A DNA stretch of 64,000 nt from Lineus longissimus (taxonomy: Eukaryota; Nemertea; Pilidiophora; Heteronemertea; Lineidae): contig NC_088316.1 in the NCBI RefSeq assembly GCF_910592395.1, forward strand, positions 14,816,001-14,880,000, in the 5' to 3' direction. The notes under the pieces are model-generated. The model was not told the origin of the DNA. It made no database searches and saw only the letters and a program-made list of their open reading frames with translations. The position numbers were made by a program, and so were the translations under genes. Positions 51,974 through 64,000 of this stretch are shown here, piece by piece; within the stretch, counting starts at the first letter, position 1; the number at the start of each line of letters is the position of its first letter.

Positions 51974-54900
51974 TGGGTCAGCTAAAACTGGCTAGATTTT
52001 TTTCAATAAACCAGTCCGGACTGCTTCCAAAATGTTTTAATCCAGCGTGGTCAAATTAAAGTTTTGCAACAGTACAAAAGTTTTCTGTAAAAAAATAATT
52101 ACCTCAGGATACTAGAGATCATATGGTATAAAATTACCAAAATGGGAATGAGATATTTTTGATGAAACCACAACTGCTCCCTCATAAAATTTTCATGCCG
52201 TCCACCAAGAGGCGAGGCAATCCATTGTCCCCCTTCCAGTTCATTTAATTCTAGTTTACCGATAAAGAAAATCGTTTTCAAACCGCGTGTTCAAATTCGA
52301 ATTCTTTCGCTTCAAGAAGCACGTTTTTTCTGCGTCAAATCGCACGGAAAGCATTAGCATTTTTATCGCACATGGAATCTCACACGCATGGTAGAAGCTG
52401 TTATCTGATGGATTTCTACGCAATTTACCTTTCAGAATTAGCATTCTCAAAGCAGATAAAAAAGGACTATGTTTTACTTCAATGGCGCTATGAAAGACAT
52501 TAGACACTTTTTCTTCAAGTTTTAAGTTCTATTGTTTGTGATTGCTTTAAGATTTGTTGATGTTATTTTTAATATAGGCAGTCCGGTTTTTGCATCTCGG
52601 CTTTCAAATATTGCTACAGTCCAATGGCTAAAGTGAGACCGTACGTTCATTTTATTGAAATGTACGCAATCAGTCGCCATATTTCTTTATTCAATTTAAA
52701 CATCATTTGCCTCAGAAAATGAAAATCTCGACGACCCCGCATGAGCATTACTTGACCCCTTTTAGTCATCCCATTACTCGTTATTTTGTAATCTATCAGA
52801 AGGTCAAAGGTCACCAGTTTCCCCAGTTCGTTTGTCGATGATTTCTTGACAGAAACTAACCAAGTCAACCAATCCAATTTCAGAAGTAAACTCAATAAAA
52901 AACCGCTCCCAAGGCATTGGCATGAAATTGCCAGGTTTGGTTTTGTTTTGGTCTAGATTTGAAGGGATTATGGCGTATTGTCCGATTCGTGAGGATGGCA
53001 TATTGAGAAAACGCAACAATCTATAGGTCAGGGACTGGTTGTTCAAAACAACTTAAGACAAAAAGTTAGCGTTAACTCTAATTGTGCGTTATCTTATTCA
53101 TTTGATAATTCCCATTGGAGAAAATGTTACGATGCCAATGGGACTTGGATTGCATGGATATGATGTACTGACTTACACCAGATGAAACCGTTCCCCTTTA
53201 AACGTCTTCCGAAAGAAACAAAATGCGATTTTTCGCCTAATTTGTTCAGTTGATATCAGCAAAGAAAATAATCCGACAACTGTAATTAAGTTAGTCTATC
53301 AATAAATGAGGAATTGTCAAAGGATTAGCAGGCAACTCGAGTTGCGTGAATCAAGATTTTTACTTCATTGAAAAAAATGCAATTATCTTAAAATGGCATT
53401 AGAGTGACTCAAGCTGCGTGAGAAGAAGATTCAAAATTAAACCCATTAAAGAAAATAACGGTTTTTATCAACTCAAAGCTTACGGCGAATTCTTTTCTTA
53501 AAATGTCAGGATCAGTTTTAAAGACAGTTGTCAAGAGTCATATCCCAGGGCAAAAATGCGAGCGATATGATGATGACAGGTAGCTGCCGACACGGACTTG
53601 CTAGTTCAGGAAAAAAAACTTACTCAACTTTACCAACTTACTCATGTACCGGGCATGCACCATACGCGCTCACCTCTGCCTGGGTATTCGGGTGGTTTTG
53701 GTACCAACGCGTACATTGGCGACAGCTCACCAACGTGCTTTTACGACAGGTTGGAAGTATTGCACAACAAGTACTTATATACGTGGTACGTGTACATACT
53801 TATGTGAACACGATTACAGGCAGTTGTTCCAGTACTGCATGCAATATAAATTTCACTCATCAACATTACGATTTCCGATTGCCCGTACCAAAAGCATCCA
53901 CACTTTAGTCAGAGTGCCTCTCCGGGAACCCCACACTCAATCCATCGCTCAGAATAGCCGTTCAAGGGCCCTCGAATGTGCTGCACAAATATCCACTCTC
54001 CTTCAAACTCAAATAGTAATTTACGACAGTCAACGGTGCTCTTGTTTGGCATCAACCAATTTCAATTTGCGGACCAGTTAACCACATCATTGTTTTTATT
54101 TTCGTATCAAATTTGCACGAATCGATTCAAACGTAATTCCAAGTCTGGAAGAAATGTTTGGAAGAAAGATCAGACGGCTAACCATTCCGGCACCTTTGGC
54201 CTGCGACCGCCATCCACAGATGAAGTAAACAAAAGGGGACTACGAATGCAGAGATGGCTACTTCAAATCATCAAGGTTAAGTATTGCTCTCAGAGAATTT
54301 CCTGGTTTGATGATCTGTAAGGTCTTAGGACTCTCAGCCGTCGAATTATCAAGCGATTCTCAGTGACGATCGCCGAATTTGGAATTGGCATGAAAGATTG
54401 GTAGGCGAACCAGCCTCTGACTCTATCCTTACTCTCGATGGAACCAAAGCAGCGAAGAAAATTACCATTTCCACTTGCTGATGTCCGAAGTTTTTCTCGA
54501 CATTTACCGCAGCAAATTTCTGCTTCTTCAAATATCCAAGCAATTAACGAGACAACACGTTCCCTTCTTGCATTCTTTGCGAGATGGCCGGCGTTGCTCA
54601 ACAATATTTTTCCATTCCTCCACTCCATTAGATGGAAAATGACGCATAACTTGTTTGACCATGTTTACGGTGGTTAAGAAGTGGTAAAAAATGGATACCA
54701 CTCATCAGCATCGCTAGAAGACTAAACTAAACATAGTATGGGTCCCGTTACACCGATTTGTTTATCAGAGATGGGCGATCAGTGTTATTTGATTATGGAT
54801 ATCAGAGATATCCAAGGTTACTTTCTCCTCAGTTCGATTGGTGAAAATCCACCGGTTTAAGAATTGGATGCTGTCGTCGAACTCCAAGAAGAAGTCTTGT

Positions 54901-57900
54901 CGGAAAAAGGGACCACCATATCGGAACGTGGAGTCATGTTCGTGATCTGATTAGATTTCTGGTCAAAATGTTAAAAGGATTTTGCAATAAAATCGCTTCA
55001 AGAAAATGGCATGTTCTGAAACGATATTTAAAAGTACATAGTGCTAGAAAAGTCGTTTTGTGAAGGAGCCCCACTCCGACAGATGCACCTATCAGACATT
55101 GAGCAAACATTACCGAATAACATTTAAGTGTACTAACGAACGATGCTGCCCATCCTCTGAACGAAGATGTGGCGAAGAATTCACTCGGTTCACGAAAATC
55201 GATCGTCGTTCAGAATTCTAATATTTACCAAAAGGGTCATAACGACCAGTTTCTTGCAACACAAGAGCTTTGCAAACACTGGCATATGGTCAACTCCCAA
55301 ACTGGTACATTTCGTCGAGATAAACTAGTTGGGACAGGCCGGTTGTTGGTAAACATTGCTTTTAAGATAATCGGGTAAACTGACGTCTTACTGATTAACT
55401 CTTTCTATCATCGATGATAAAATCAAGGAAGATTTTGAAAGAAAATGATGAGAGCTTTGCCATCAGGGAGAACAGGAGCTCTGTGTGCATGTGGGAAACC
55501 ATGTAAAGTTTATATCTCCTTTGGACAAACAGCCATTATGGCACTAGTACTTTTCTTGGCTACCTTTTGCAGTCAACTGTCAATGATGTGTTAATCAAGT
55601 TGTGCCAATTACACACTAAAGTAATAAAGGGTTAATTCCCCCGTAAATTTATTTAAACCACGATCATCTCAAATTCATAAGACACGTTATCAACCGCCAA
55701 TACATTTTTGATTAATTACACCTCTAAATCAAACAGAGCATGACTCACCTGCTATAGGCGACATATCGCCTCTTTGTCGTATCAGAATTTAACCTAACAA
55801 GGGGCAATCATTCAGTCCACGACGGGGTCAATACATAATCGGAGTCTCCCAGATTGACAATTGAATACGTCCAATGGAATTACATGAATATATCCTCAAG
55901 AAATAAACGGATGAATCATCCTCGGACAAGATGTTTGTGATGCAATTAAGATGGGTGGTGTGAGGATATTTAGATTCGCGCTTGACATGTTACCGTGCTA
56001 TACCGGCGGCGAGAGGTGTTTGTCTTTTTCGGCGACGCCCATGGCGTTTTTGGTACGAGATTGTCCAGGGATCTTGTAGTATCTGCTTTGACATTTCTTT
56101 GTTTTCACTGGGGCGAAGTCCTCATTCGTTATCAGAGTCAGTTCGATATGATTATGTAATATACGTAAGTTTCTATGTGAAGTAAAGTTCACTCTAAGTC
56201 CATTTTGGCATTATAAATAACCTCAATTATTATTCCCAGTGGTGTGAGAGAAATGATAGTCCAAGAACTTACCAGTCCAAAAATGGCAATGGTAAAGGTT
56301 TTAGTAAGAGAAAATGACAGCATAGACCGCGACTCCATACTCCGCGCAGTAATCATGGTAACGGTATTGTGTGTTGAGGTGTTCCAACTGTGACTACTTT
56401 AGCCGCGATGTGTAATCGCTATTTCTCGTAACCTACAACATCGTGGCCATCTTTTTCTCAGGGCTAATCCTCTAAGACTGACCTCTCCAAGACAGTCTGG
56501 CCTCCTTTAGTTTCTGGCCCCCTTATCATGTATTCCGCTCACTCTCTCCAACCCCATCAGCATTCCCATCATATAGACGAAACTCTCGTAAATATCATTT
56601 TGAAACTAATTAACCTCAAGAGTCATTTATATTCTTTTTGCTGCGGAGGAAATGCTCGAAAGCCCGCGAAGGGAGCAGCCACCGTTCAAGCAATTTCAGC
56701 ATGTAAAGCATTACTTTGGGTGACCACGTATTATCACGATCTCTGTAGAGCATGCCATTCCGAGTTGGCATTATATAGCAGGTTGGTATCGCCAGCACAA
56801 AATATCTATCAGTGTCAGGAGGCAATACGTTTTTATCACCCCGTTGGCGTACAATAGTTCAAAACAAATGCACTGGAACGAACAAACAATGCCAATACAA
56901 TGGACAGATTGATGGATTGTCAAGCACTTTTATTTGACTTCCTCTTTCCTACTCACAGAAAAGAGGTCAATGGCTTTACGGACGAAAGTGCTAGCAGCCG
57001 CATTGATATATCAATGAGTTGAGAGCAACTATCAATTAGCTGAGACCGACGCAAGTTACATGTAATAAAAATATCGACTTCAACTTTTTCAAAATTGCAG
57101 GAGGTTAGTTGTTCAAAAGCAATTAAAATGTTGATGATGAAATCAATTTTGTATTCATTTTTGTTACACAAGGGAGTAATGATTTGTGTAATGTTTCCGG
57201 AATTCAGCTCGCCATGCGAACGACTTCTGGCAAAAATTGGATGCCTCTTCAGTACCTAATGAACACTGTGCATCGATGACTGCAGTCTTAAAAATATATG
57301 GCATCTTGTGCATCGCTCAGGGTAGGACAGGGCTGTTTTTGATTTCAACATACCAATGAGTACTGCTTCGAATAGGCTACATCCTTACCCTTGGTTCCTG
57401 CCGTCAACCCTTGAAATATCTACTCCCTCAGACTCAAACGTACTCATCAGAGTGGGAGTAAAGCTGGATTCATACTTATACTTCGGAGTGGAAAAACCGC
57501 CCTAAGTGCTTCTGTTGTGACATCAACTACGATTCAACTACAAAATAGGAAAAACTTTCCCTCTTTTACCCAAAAACTGATGAAAATCTTCCTTTCTGGT
57601 TATACATGTATCATTGTTCACCAAGCCGGGGAAACTGGCGTGATTTCAAAGGGAAACATTAGCAGAGTTACACCACCCGTGAGGATAATTCTATGAATAA
57701 ACGATGTGCCTAATACTTAAACAAGACATCAGTATGCGCAACAAAATACCAATATTGATGGACGGGAATGCTCATGGCGCTTTTCTTTCAGTGACTGGCT
57801 GGACAAATGTTGGATTGAGTTTTTCGGCGAGATTGTGCATTTCATCTGGTGTCTTATTCACATTTTTAATAGATGTTGTTATTACGAGTCTTGTTAAAAC

Positions 57901-60900
57901 CTGCATTTTGCTCATGGGGCTTATTTTAAGTTAGGAGAGGGATTCTGAATGCGGAGCTTTTATTATCTCTTGTTCAACCAGTCATCAAATTCAGACAGAA
58001 AGCCATCTAGACTTTCAATACAGTGTGGTAGAAACATTGATGAAGATGCGCACGGAGATGTACAGAGAAACGAACACGTTGTAAAATTTATATTTATAAA
58101 TTTATAGACACAGACAGGCAACAAAACGTTGATTTGGTGTTATCTCTTTTTAACCGTCGTGATTGGTCCATTGCTTATCTCTGTCTCGATGAAGCGGGAT
58201 TGTCAGTTCCTGATTGGACAGTAAAATAGCATTGGTATAAATTTATAGTATACGTATATTGGTAATGTACGCAAATCTACTTTAGGGAATGATAACTGAA
58301 TAAAATATTTCAAGAAAATGTCATCTCAGTGACCAGCACAAAATCGGGATGACAAATGTTCCGGTAATAAGTGCACAGGAATGCACGGCTCATCCGTATT
58401 CTCAACATCGTATGGTGCAAGCAATCCCTAGAAAGGTCAGCCGAAAGTGGGAGAGACCATCTATTATAAATAAACCACCGAGTTTGCAATTCCGCTCACC
58501 GCAAGTGGCTTGGTCTTTCGAAGGAAAAAAACTCGCAAAAGGTAATAATGACGCTGAAAGGGCCTCCATAAATTTTAATCTCCGGTGAAAAAGGTGGTCC
58601 ATCCATTTTGGATGATCTAAAGCTCCTTGTTGCACGCTTTAACACGTGTAAAGCATGGTTATGAACAGTAAGTGGTCCCAATATAACTGCAATGACCAAA
58701 GGCTATAAGCAGTAAATTGCAATATTGGGAACCTTGTTTGGTTTTTCCAGTATTTCGTCAGTTCGGTTTTTTTAAATGTGTCTCGAACAAAGGGTGATTT
58801 GTGGATGTGGCGACGCCTCCTCCTTCTTTATATGCTGGACCAAACTACTGACACAGTAGGTATGCAACACTGGATGTATTAATGGAGATTTATCACGAGC
58901 TACGGACACAACTGGTAACGGACTTGCCGACATTCGCTGTGAACCAACTACAAGCAACCCGCAAGTCACTATATAACCAGACACCATTACAACGTCTAAA
59001 CCAATACGTTATCACCCTCGTCGCCTTCGCATTACTAGCATGTCTTAATTAGATCCCTGGTCAGTGTGAGGTGAAGCGAGGCTGGAACATTGGTGAGCCA
59101 GTTAATGAGAGGATAAGAAGACGGTGATTGTGATGCCCTTGCATGCAGCTAATCGCAGTTACACTCCAGACACAGTGGACCGGCCTCGTCCTGTCGCTAT
59201 GAAGAAACGACGATCAGGATGACGAAATGGACTGCATGGGAGTCTAACCGCAGTAACAGCCCGGGGTAGATGATGCCGAAAAGAAAGAACTGCGATGCTG
59301 GTTTAAATACATGTACGTGTTGTCCGGAAAGAGGGGGCAAGCATTTGTCTTTGCAGTATCCGTTGTCAGGACTGGCACTTCTCATTTATTTCTATTTATT
59401 TCTACTCCCATTCCATTTCTGTCCTACATTCGCTTAATCGTCTTCCAATGAGCATATATCATCCCTATCAAAATCGAATCCGACAAATGTAATTCACTGC
59501 TAATCATTCCACCTAGGCTAACAAGGCATAACCAACGGAATCACCTAGACCAGAAAAAATATTACTCTCAATAAAATCATGGAGGAGATGGGCGCTTCTT
59601 TATTACATTCGCTTGATTTTCTGTGTCACTTCAAGCTGACTTCGTGTGTACTTTGATACACATTGTCATTCACTGAACTGACTTATCTCCCCAAGTTTTT
59701 GGCTTGACTGTACATCGATGCACAGTGTCATGCACTGAACGCAGTGATGATTATGTCAAACCTGACATGAGACAAGCAAGCGGTGTGAACCTCACCACCA
59801 AAAAACATATTCAATTATCTTTCTACACAATATTGCCTACGGATGAACACTTCTGAGGACGTGGATGAGGCTGGATTCAGATTCCCTTCGTGTGTGATTG
59901 GATTTCAATGTCACCTACTTGATAACTCTGATCGTTTATAGCGAATGTTACTGTATTTGTTATATGTCTGGGTTTATAACCCAGTTTCATAACGAGACTC
60001 TTGGTCAGAACTGAGTCGAGAGCCAATATAAGTTTGGCTCAAAATCTGCTCTCAAGTTATCTTCCATTGATTTTGCCAATAGATGATCGAGACAACGGCA
60101 ACGCATCCCAGGAAACTCATTCTTAATGGCCACCGCCAAGCCATTTCACGGAGCACGGTAAATTCCCAGGGGTAAATTCCCGTTCTTCATCGGCATTCAT
60201 TTGGCTCCTTCTAATCCTACCGCCATTTTCCCCCACGTGATTACTGTTGACGTTCTCTTATTTGGCAAGATGATATCACGTTGTCATCTTCTTCCAATGA
60301 CTGGCCGGACATTATCCTGGGACATTTCAGACACCGATAGCTCCAGTTCTCGGCTTGATATGGGAGAAGGGTAGAATGGGTCGCCGCAAAAGCAGTTCAG
60401 GGCAGTTCATCAGGCGACAAAATGAACTTTGATCTACAATCAACAATTTGGCATCCAGTTAAATTGTTTGACGATTCAGCTGACATCTCAGCGTCAATTC
60501 GATCGATTTCTACTCATCCCCTGGTCGATGATTAGTTGAGAAGTTTGATTTGTCAATCAGTTGAAACTCTACAGCCAATAATCGTCAGATCAATAGCCGA
60601 GTATCATCAGCAATGGAGAACGGGGTGGGAATGAACAGCGCTACCTGCCCCTGGACAGTGGAACTAAAGATGCTGACTGTTTCAGGATAGCACTGAGCTG
60701 TCCTCCACAGCCACATTGTCGTCGCCGCCGCCACCAAGTCCTCTGGATATAACGTTTTGAAGATGGCCTGTGATTATCCAGGAAAATTGCCTTTCTAAGC
60801 TTTCCAACAAGCGACACTCTAGTTGATATGTAAAAAGAACAGCAGTCCTAATTATTTCCTATCATATCCAACCTATACGTTTCTTTTCACCAAATGGGTT

Positions 60901-62295
60901 TTTGGTTTCACCCACAGCGAGACCACGACACGTCCGCGAAGGCTTAATTTAATTAAGAGGACAGTGTGGTCACTATATATGAGATGTTTAATTAGAGTCG
61001 AACAATGTGACAGCCATATAAATAGACCATCTAATTAGGTGCCGTGGAGGCTGGATGGGATACTTATTTACTCATTTGTTCATCAGGGTCACATTTTGCA
61101 ACTATACAGCGCCTTTAGAAACCGAAAAGAGTTCTTTGAAGAAAAGAGAAGTACTTATGATTACCCATAGTCCAGGACTGGTCAGTTTGGGTATTAAGTA
61201 CGAACTGCATTGCTTGGACCAAGTGACGAGAAGGATTGAAATATCTGCCGGTATCAGAACCTCTCCCACGTTCTCTTATCAAAGCTAACGTAATTATTGT
61301 TTTCAGCGTTCGTCGCATGGCTTCACCGCGTATCATTTTTTATATCATGAAGGCGCATTCATGACAACTAATAAGTCTTCCCTATCAATTAGATGGAGTT
61401 AAAGCATGATTATTGCATATTGTTTTCTAATAGCTTGGGGCTAACATGTAGACGAAGACGATGAACACGCGCGGACTTAATCGCTGATGATGTGCGGACA
61501 GATGAATTGAGTCTAATGAAAAGCTTGTATGGCTTGATCAGTGACGTGCGCCTATTGAAAATCTCTTGTTCTCTTTCTCAATCACCATAATATATTATCT
61601 TTTCAATTAGTATTTCACCAGCTTCTTCCCCGCAAAAAAACCACGGGTTTTCTCAACCTTACTTCACAAATTTCTTCTGGATTTCTGAAAACCCATCCTT
61701 GGTCCTCTTCTTTCATATAATGGCATTTGTTGTCTTTTCAATCACATCATAATTACTCGAGACATCCTTTGCAGAAAAACCTCTTGGTGAGCAACACTTC
61801 ACTCACCTTGACGCACCAAGTCTTTGCCAATACAAGACTGCGCCTCACTCGGCAAATCCTTGGGCCGCCAAGACCCCAACACCTGTTATCTACAAGACAC
61901 GCACTTCTGCGCGGGAACATGATCAGCTTGTGACACCATCTAATGAGTAATTCTTACTCCACGCCATCTTCCAGTCCACGTCCCGCGTAAAAAGTATCAG
62001 TCGAGGTTCCCTCTCTAATGAACCACCCCGTAATCGAACACCTAATTAGAGACAACACTGCATATTAATTGATCGTCGAAGACATTTGATCTGGCGATTG
62101 AGCTATTGTACGCGGGTTTCGATGCGCGACTAATCGGGAAAATTGATGCGCAATACTACAGAAAGGATTTGATTAAACGATGTTAACGATAGAGGAGCCA
62201 GAGAGTACGTCATTAGATTTCTTTAAGAACTTTTCCCAACGTTTGTTGAAGACTTCTTAGGTGCTAATGAGAGGAGGTGTAACTAAGTGTTGCTA
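51974..62295. other. Intergenic, 3' of the PhyH gene
   Basis: Long unique, A+T-rich stretch. ORFs up to 145 codons (53644-54081 +) overlap in several frames and have no domains. It presumably holds the 3' UTR and poly(A) site of the PhyH gene near its right end, but no canonical AATAAA is seen on the minus strand between about 61740 and 62296. Confidence 0.55.
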
Positions 62296-62412
62296 TTAAA
62301 CCGCCATGGCTCTGACGAATGCCTCGGTGTGTTTGTTCCTGTGAACGATGTCCCATCGTCCTAGCCAAGGCCCAGTCACAGTCGTGTCAAACTCATCAGC
62401 TGTCTCGTCGGT
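62296..62412 (-). CDS. PhyH gene, terminal coding exon
   Basis: The acceptor ATTTTCAG|ACC opens 38 codons and a TAA stop. It contains GPWLGRWDIVHRN, a plausible C-terminal motif of this invertebrate PhyH group. It joins the preceding exon in phase 0 across a 240-bp intron that contains an unusual GC-rich insert. Confidence 0.85.
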   Translation of the reverse strand, partial: TDETADEFDTTVTGPWLGRWDIVHRNKHTEAFVRAMAV

Positions 62413-63992
62413 CTGAAAATAGGTAGTAATTATTAGAACTCGGAGTGACTCTCAGTCATCATGCCTATAGGAGGGCCAACACGCCGCACTGCCGTGGGCC
62501 CTCGGACACCATCCTGCCCACAAAGCTCTTGACTCCGTCTGAGGCGGAATTCTCCAGGACGACAGCCGACTTCGTTAAGATAAAGCGGACTGACTATCTT
62601 GCGTATAAAAACATTCGAGCGCAGAAAAAAAAGAAGAAGACCGGGCTTTTACCTTTTTGCAATACTTGTCCTGCCAGACCTTCTTTCTGTTGACAGCAAT
62701 GAACTTGTCCCAGTCGACTTTCAGGTCTGGCTTGTCTGGGTGTCTCATGAGGGCGCCCTCTTGGATGTCATAAAAACCCCATTTCTCATGCGGTGACTGC
62801 CAGCGCAGGTCTATACTCCAGCGGACATCGTTAGAGCTGTTTGGTAGACTGAAATGAATCGCAATATATTATGTTTTATTGTGCCGAAGACACGCCTTTC
62901 ATTTCTTAAGATGTCGTAGGAGCCTCATGTATATGTCACAGCCAGAGATGCTGTCGAGGGACAATTATCACAACCAGCTAGGAAGCATGTATCCGTTCCT
63001 GTTGTAGGAAAGTTATGTCACAACCAGATAGATATTGTCAAAACTAGTCACATCCAGGAAGACTACAGTGATATCATCTGCAGAAGAGCGCCGATGGTCT
63101 TCAATAGTTACTCGAATGGCCCAGAGACAGCGCCCCCGGGACCGAAGGACATTTCCGTGACAGGGCGGAATCGCTGCGGGCGAATCGTCAAAACTTATCA
63201 TCACAATACTGTTCTAGTTCCCCCCAAGAGATTCTCAAAGACTCCCCAACTCTACCTTCTGTGAGGTGTAATGTTCTGGAACAACAGAAACCCCCCATAC
63301 GGCACCTCCACCGTCTCCACATCTCTCTCGATGTCCACCCCAAGGGACTTCACCATCTCCTCTTCAGCTAAGTCAATATACCAGGTGTTTTCCCAACAGC
63401 AGGTGTGACGGACCACGCGACCGTGTCTGTGGGCGCGTTTCACCATCTGAATGAAAAGTAAATTCAATGAGAAGATACGATGTCGTATTGAGAGGGACGA
63501 AGTGACGGCATGATGTGATCCAAGGTATGTGTACCGTCCCACAGTTTCGGACTTGGTTGCTAGGTTGCTCGTGGTTTACTGCGAGACTGGCTGTCACTGT
63601 TTAGAGACTATATAAACATCCCAAACCAATTTGTTTCAGCACAGTCTGACTCTGCATGGTTTCAGGCACTTCAATAGTTACGACGTGTGCTTCTTTTCGC
63701 GTTCTGTCTCCGGATGTGCTCTATACATTGAACACCACCAGGACGAATCACGCACCTGCATTCCGCCGTTATTTGCATTCGTATCAAGGAATGGTATCCA
63801 CGTCGTCGGAATGATGTGATCATACGACTCCTGGTCGAAGTAGCCACTGTCCTGGTGCCACGGCACCGCTGTGGCGTCGTTCTTCGGCACCTTGGGCCGG
63901 AGGTTCCACACCGGGTGACAAGACACTTCGGGGCCGACGAGCTGCTCCATGATGTTCAGTAGTCTTTCGTTTGACCACAGATCGCGGAAGGC
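62296..63992 (-). CDS. Phytanoyl-CoA dioxygenase (PhyH) family protein, 3' part of a spliced gene
   Basis: Four minus-strand exons (63756-63992, 63256-63446, 62653-62848, 62296-62412) with GT donors and AG acceptors join in one open frame and end at TAA (62296-62298). They encode 246 residues; the 5' exons lie beyond the right edge. PhyH family enzymes are Fe(II)/2-oxoglutarate oxygenases that hydroxylate small molecules, classically 2-methyl acyl-CoA in peroxisomes. Seen here: WHQDSGY gives the HxD iron pair (His46, Asp48 of the visible part). PHR gives the distal iron His141. Arg152 lies 11 residues later, the same spacing as the His and the 2-oxoglutarate-binding Arg of human PHYH. NNGGMQ lies where the family has its N-G-x-L/M-x turn after the HxD strand. 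The long C-terminal tail with RWSIDLRWQ resembles invertebrate PhyH-domain proteins of unknown substrate rather than PHYH itself, so no symbol is given. The last residues (ending RAMAV) show no SKL-type peroxisomal signal. No AATAAA is visible within about 500 bp downstream. Confidence 0.93.
62653..62848 (-). CDS. PhyH gene, third visible exon
   Basis: The acceptor TTTCAG|T and the donor AAAAAG|GTAAAA bound 196 bp: one base completing the Ser codon, then 65 codons. It carries the probable 2-oxoglutarate-binding Arg in NDVRWSIDLRWQ and a charged, Trp-rich C-terminal segment (KWGFYDIQEG, KVDWDKF, KVWQDKY). The intron to the previous exon is 407 bp. Confidence 0.9.
63256..63446 (-). CDS. PhyH gene, second visible exon
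   Basis: The acceptor TTTTCATTCAG|ATG and the donor AGAAG|GTAGAG bound 191 bp (63 codons plus two bases). It begins MVKRAHRHG, continues directly from NNGGMQ, and ends FQNITPHR with the distal iron ligand His. The split codon AG|T gives Ser at the junction. The intron to the previous exon is 309 bp. Confidence 0.9.
63756..63992 (-). CDS. PhyH gene, first visible exon (internal)
   Basis: The acceptor TTCTTTAG|GCC and the donor CAG|GTGCGT bound 237 bp, exactly 79 codons (phase 0 to 0). The exon holds the HxD iron-binding pair in WHQDSGY and the strand ending NNGGMQ. The open frame continues past the donor but turns to non-family sequence (VRDSSWWCS), which supports the splice site. Confidence 0.9.
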
Positions 63993-64000
63993 CTAAAGAA

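Noticed and set aside
53528-54081. Overlapping ORFs of 126 and 145 codons
   Set aside because: Three frames are open over the same bases with no recognisable domain, which is expected by chance in a stop-poor stretch.

Overview
The window is nuclear DNA of a multicellular animal. The evidence is a spliced, multi-exon protein gene, two eukaryote-type tRNA genes with Pol III T-run terminators, abundant transposon remnants, a long trinucleotide microsatellite and no operon-like ORF packing. The exact species cannot be read from the sequence. Frequent tacatgta-type words, DNA transposon debris and foldback elements fit a marine invertebrate, but this is inference only.

Genes: only one protein gene is convincing. 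It is the 3' half of a phytanoyl-CoA dioxygenase (PhyH) family gene on the minus strand at the right edge (four exons between 62296 and 63992). Its exons join in frame into 246 residues carrying the complete Fe(II)/2-oxoglutarate binding set. Two tRNA genes stand alone: tRNA-Pro(UGG) at 16424-16495 (+) and tRNA-Thr(UGU) at 42969-43041 (-). Nearly all other ORFs look like chance ORFs, and long stretches (1-6.6 kb, 6.8-13.2 kb, 33.4-42.9 kb, 43-62.3 kb) hold no gene I can support.

Mobile and repeat DNA: the most striking structure is at 19052-33409. A 1.9-kb foldback-type element has long inverted arms, each made of about 13 copies of a 49-bp composite repeat, around a 526-bp spacer, and a perfect 10-bp target-site duplication. 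The element plus 5.25 kb of its right flank is present twice in direct tandem (period 7162-7193 bp). The copies are almost identical. The duplication junction lies exactly at the element's left terminus, with GGG microhomology. The second element carries an extra 32-bp terminal duplication.

Other repeats: a 1.28-kb TA-flanked inverted-repeat element at 14401-15680 has a related solo end near 51.9 kb. A perfect 26-bp-stem hairpin lies at 15920-15983, and small palindromic MITE-like elements at 6652-6792 and 46363-46511. There is a 116-bp tandem duplication at 18121-18352, a tRNA-derived SINE-like fragment near 34.85-35.0 kb, a (CAT)n tract at 38492-38567 and a degenerate ~21-bp minisatellite at 41007-41154.

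The genes do not form a functional cluster. The window is mostly intergenic repeat-bearing DNA between dispersed genes.
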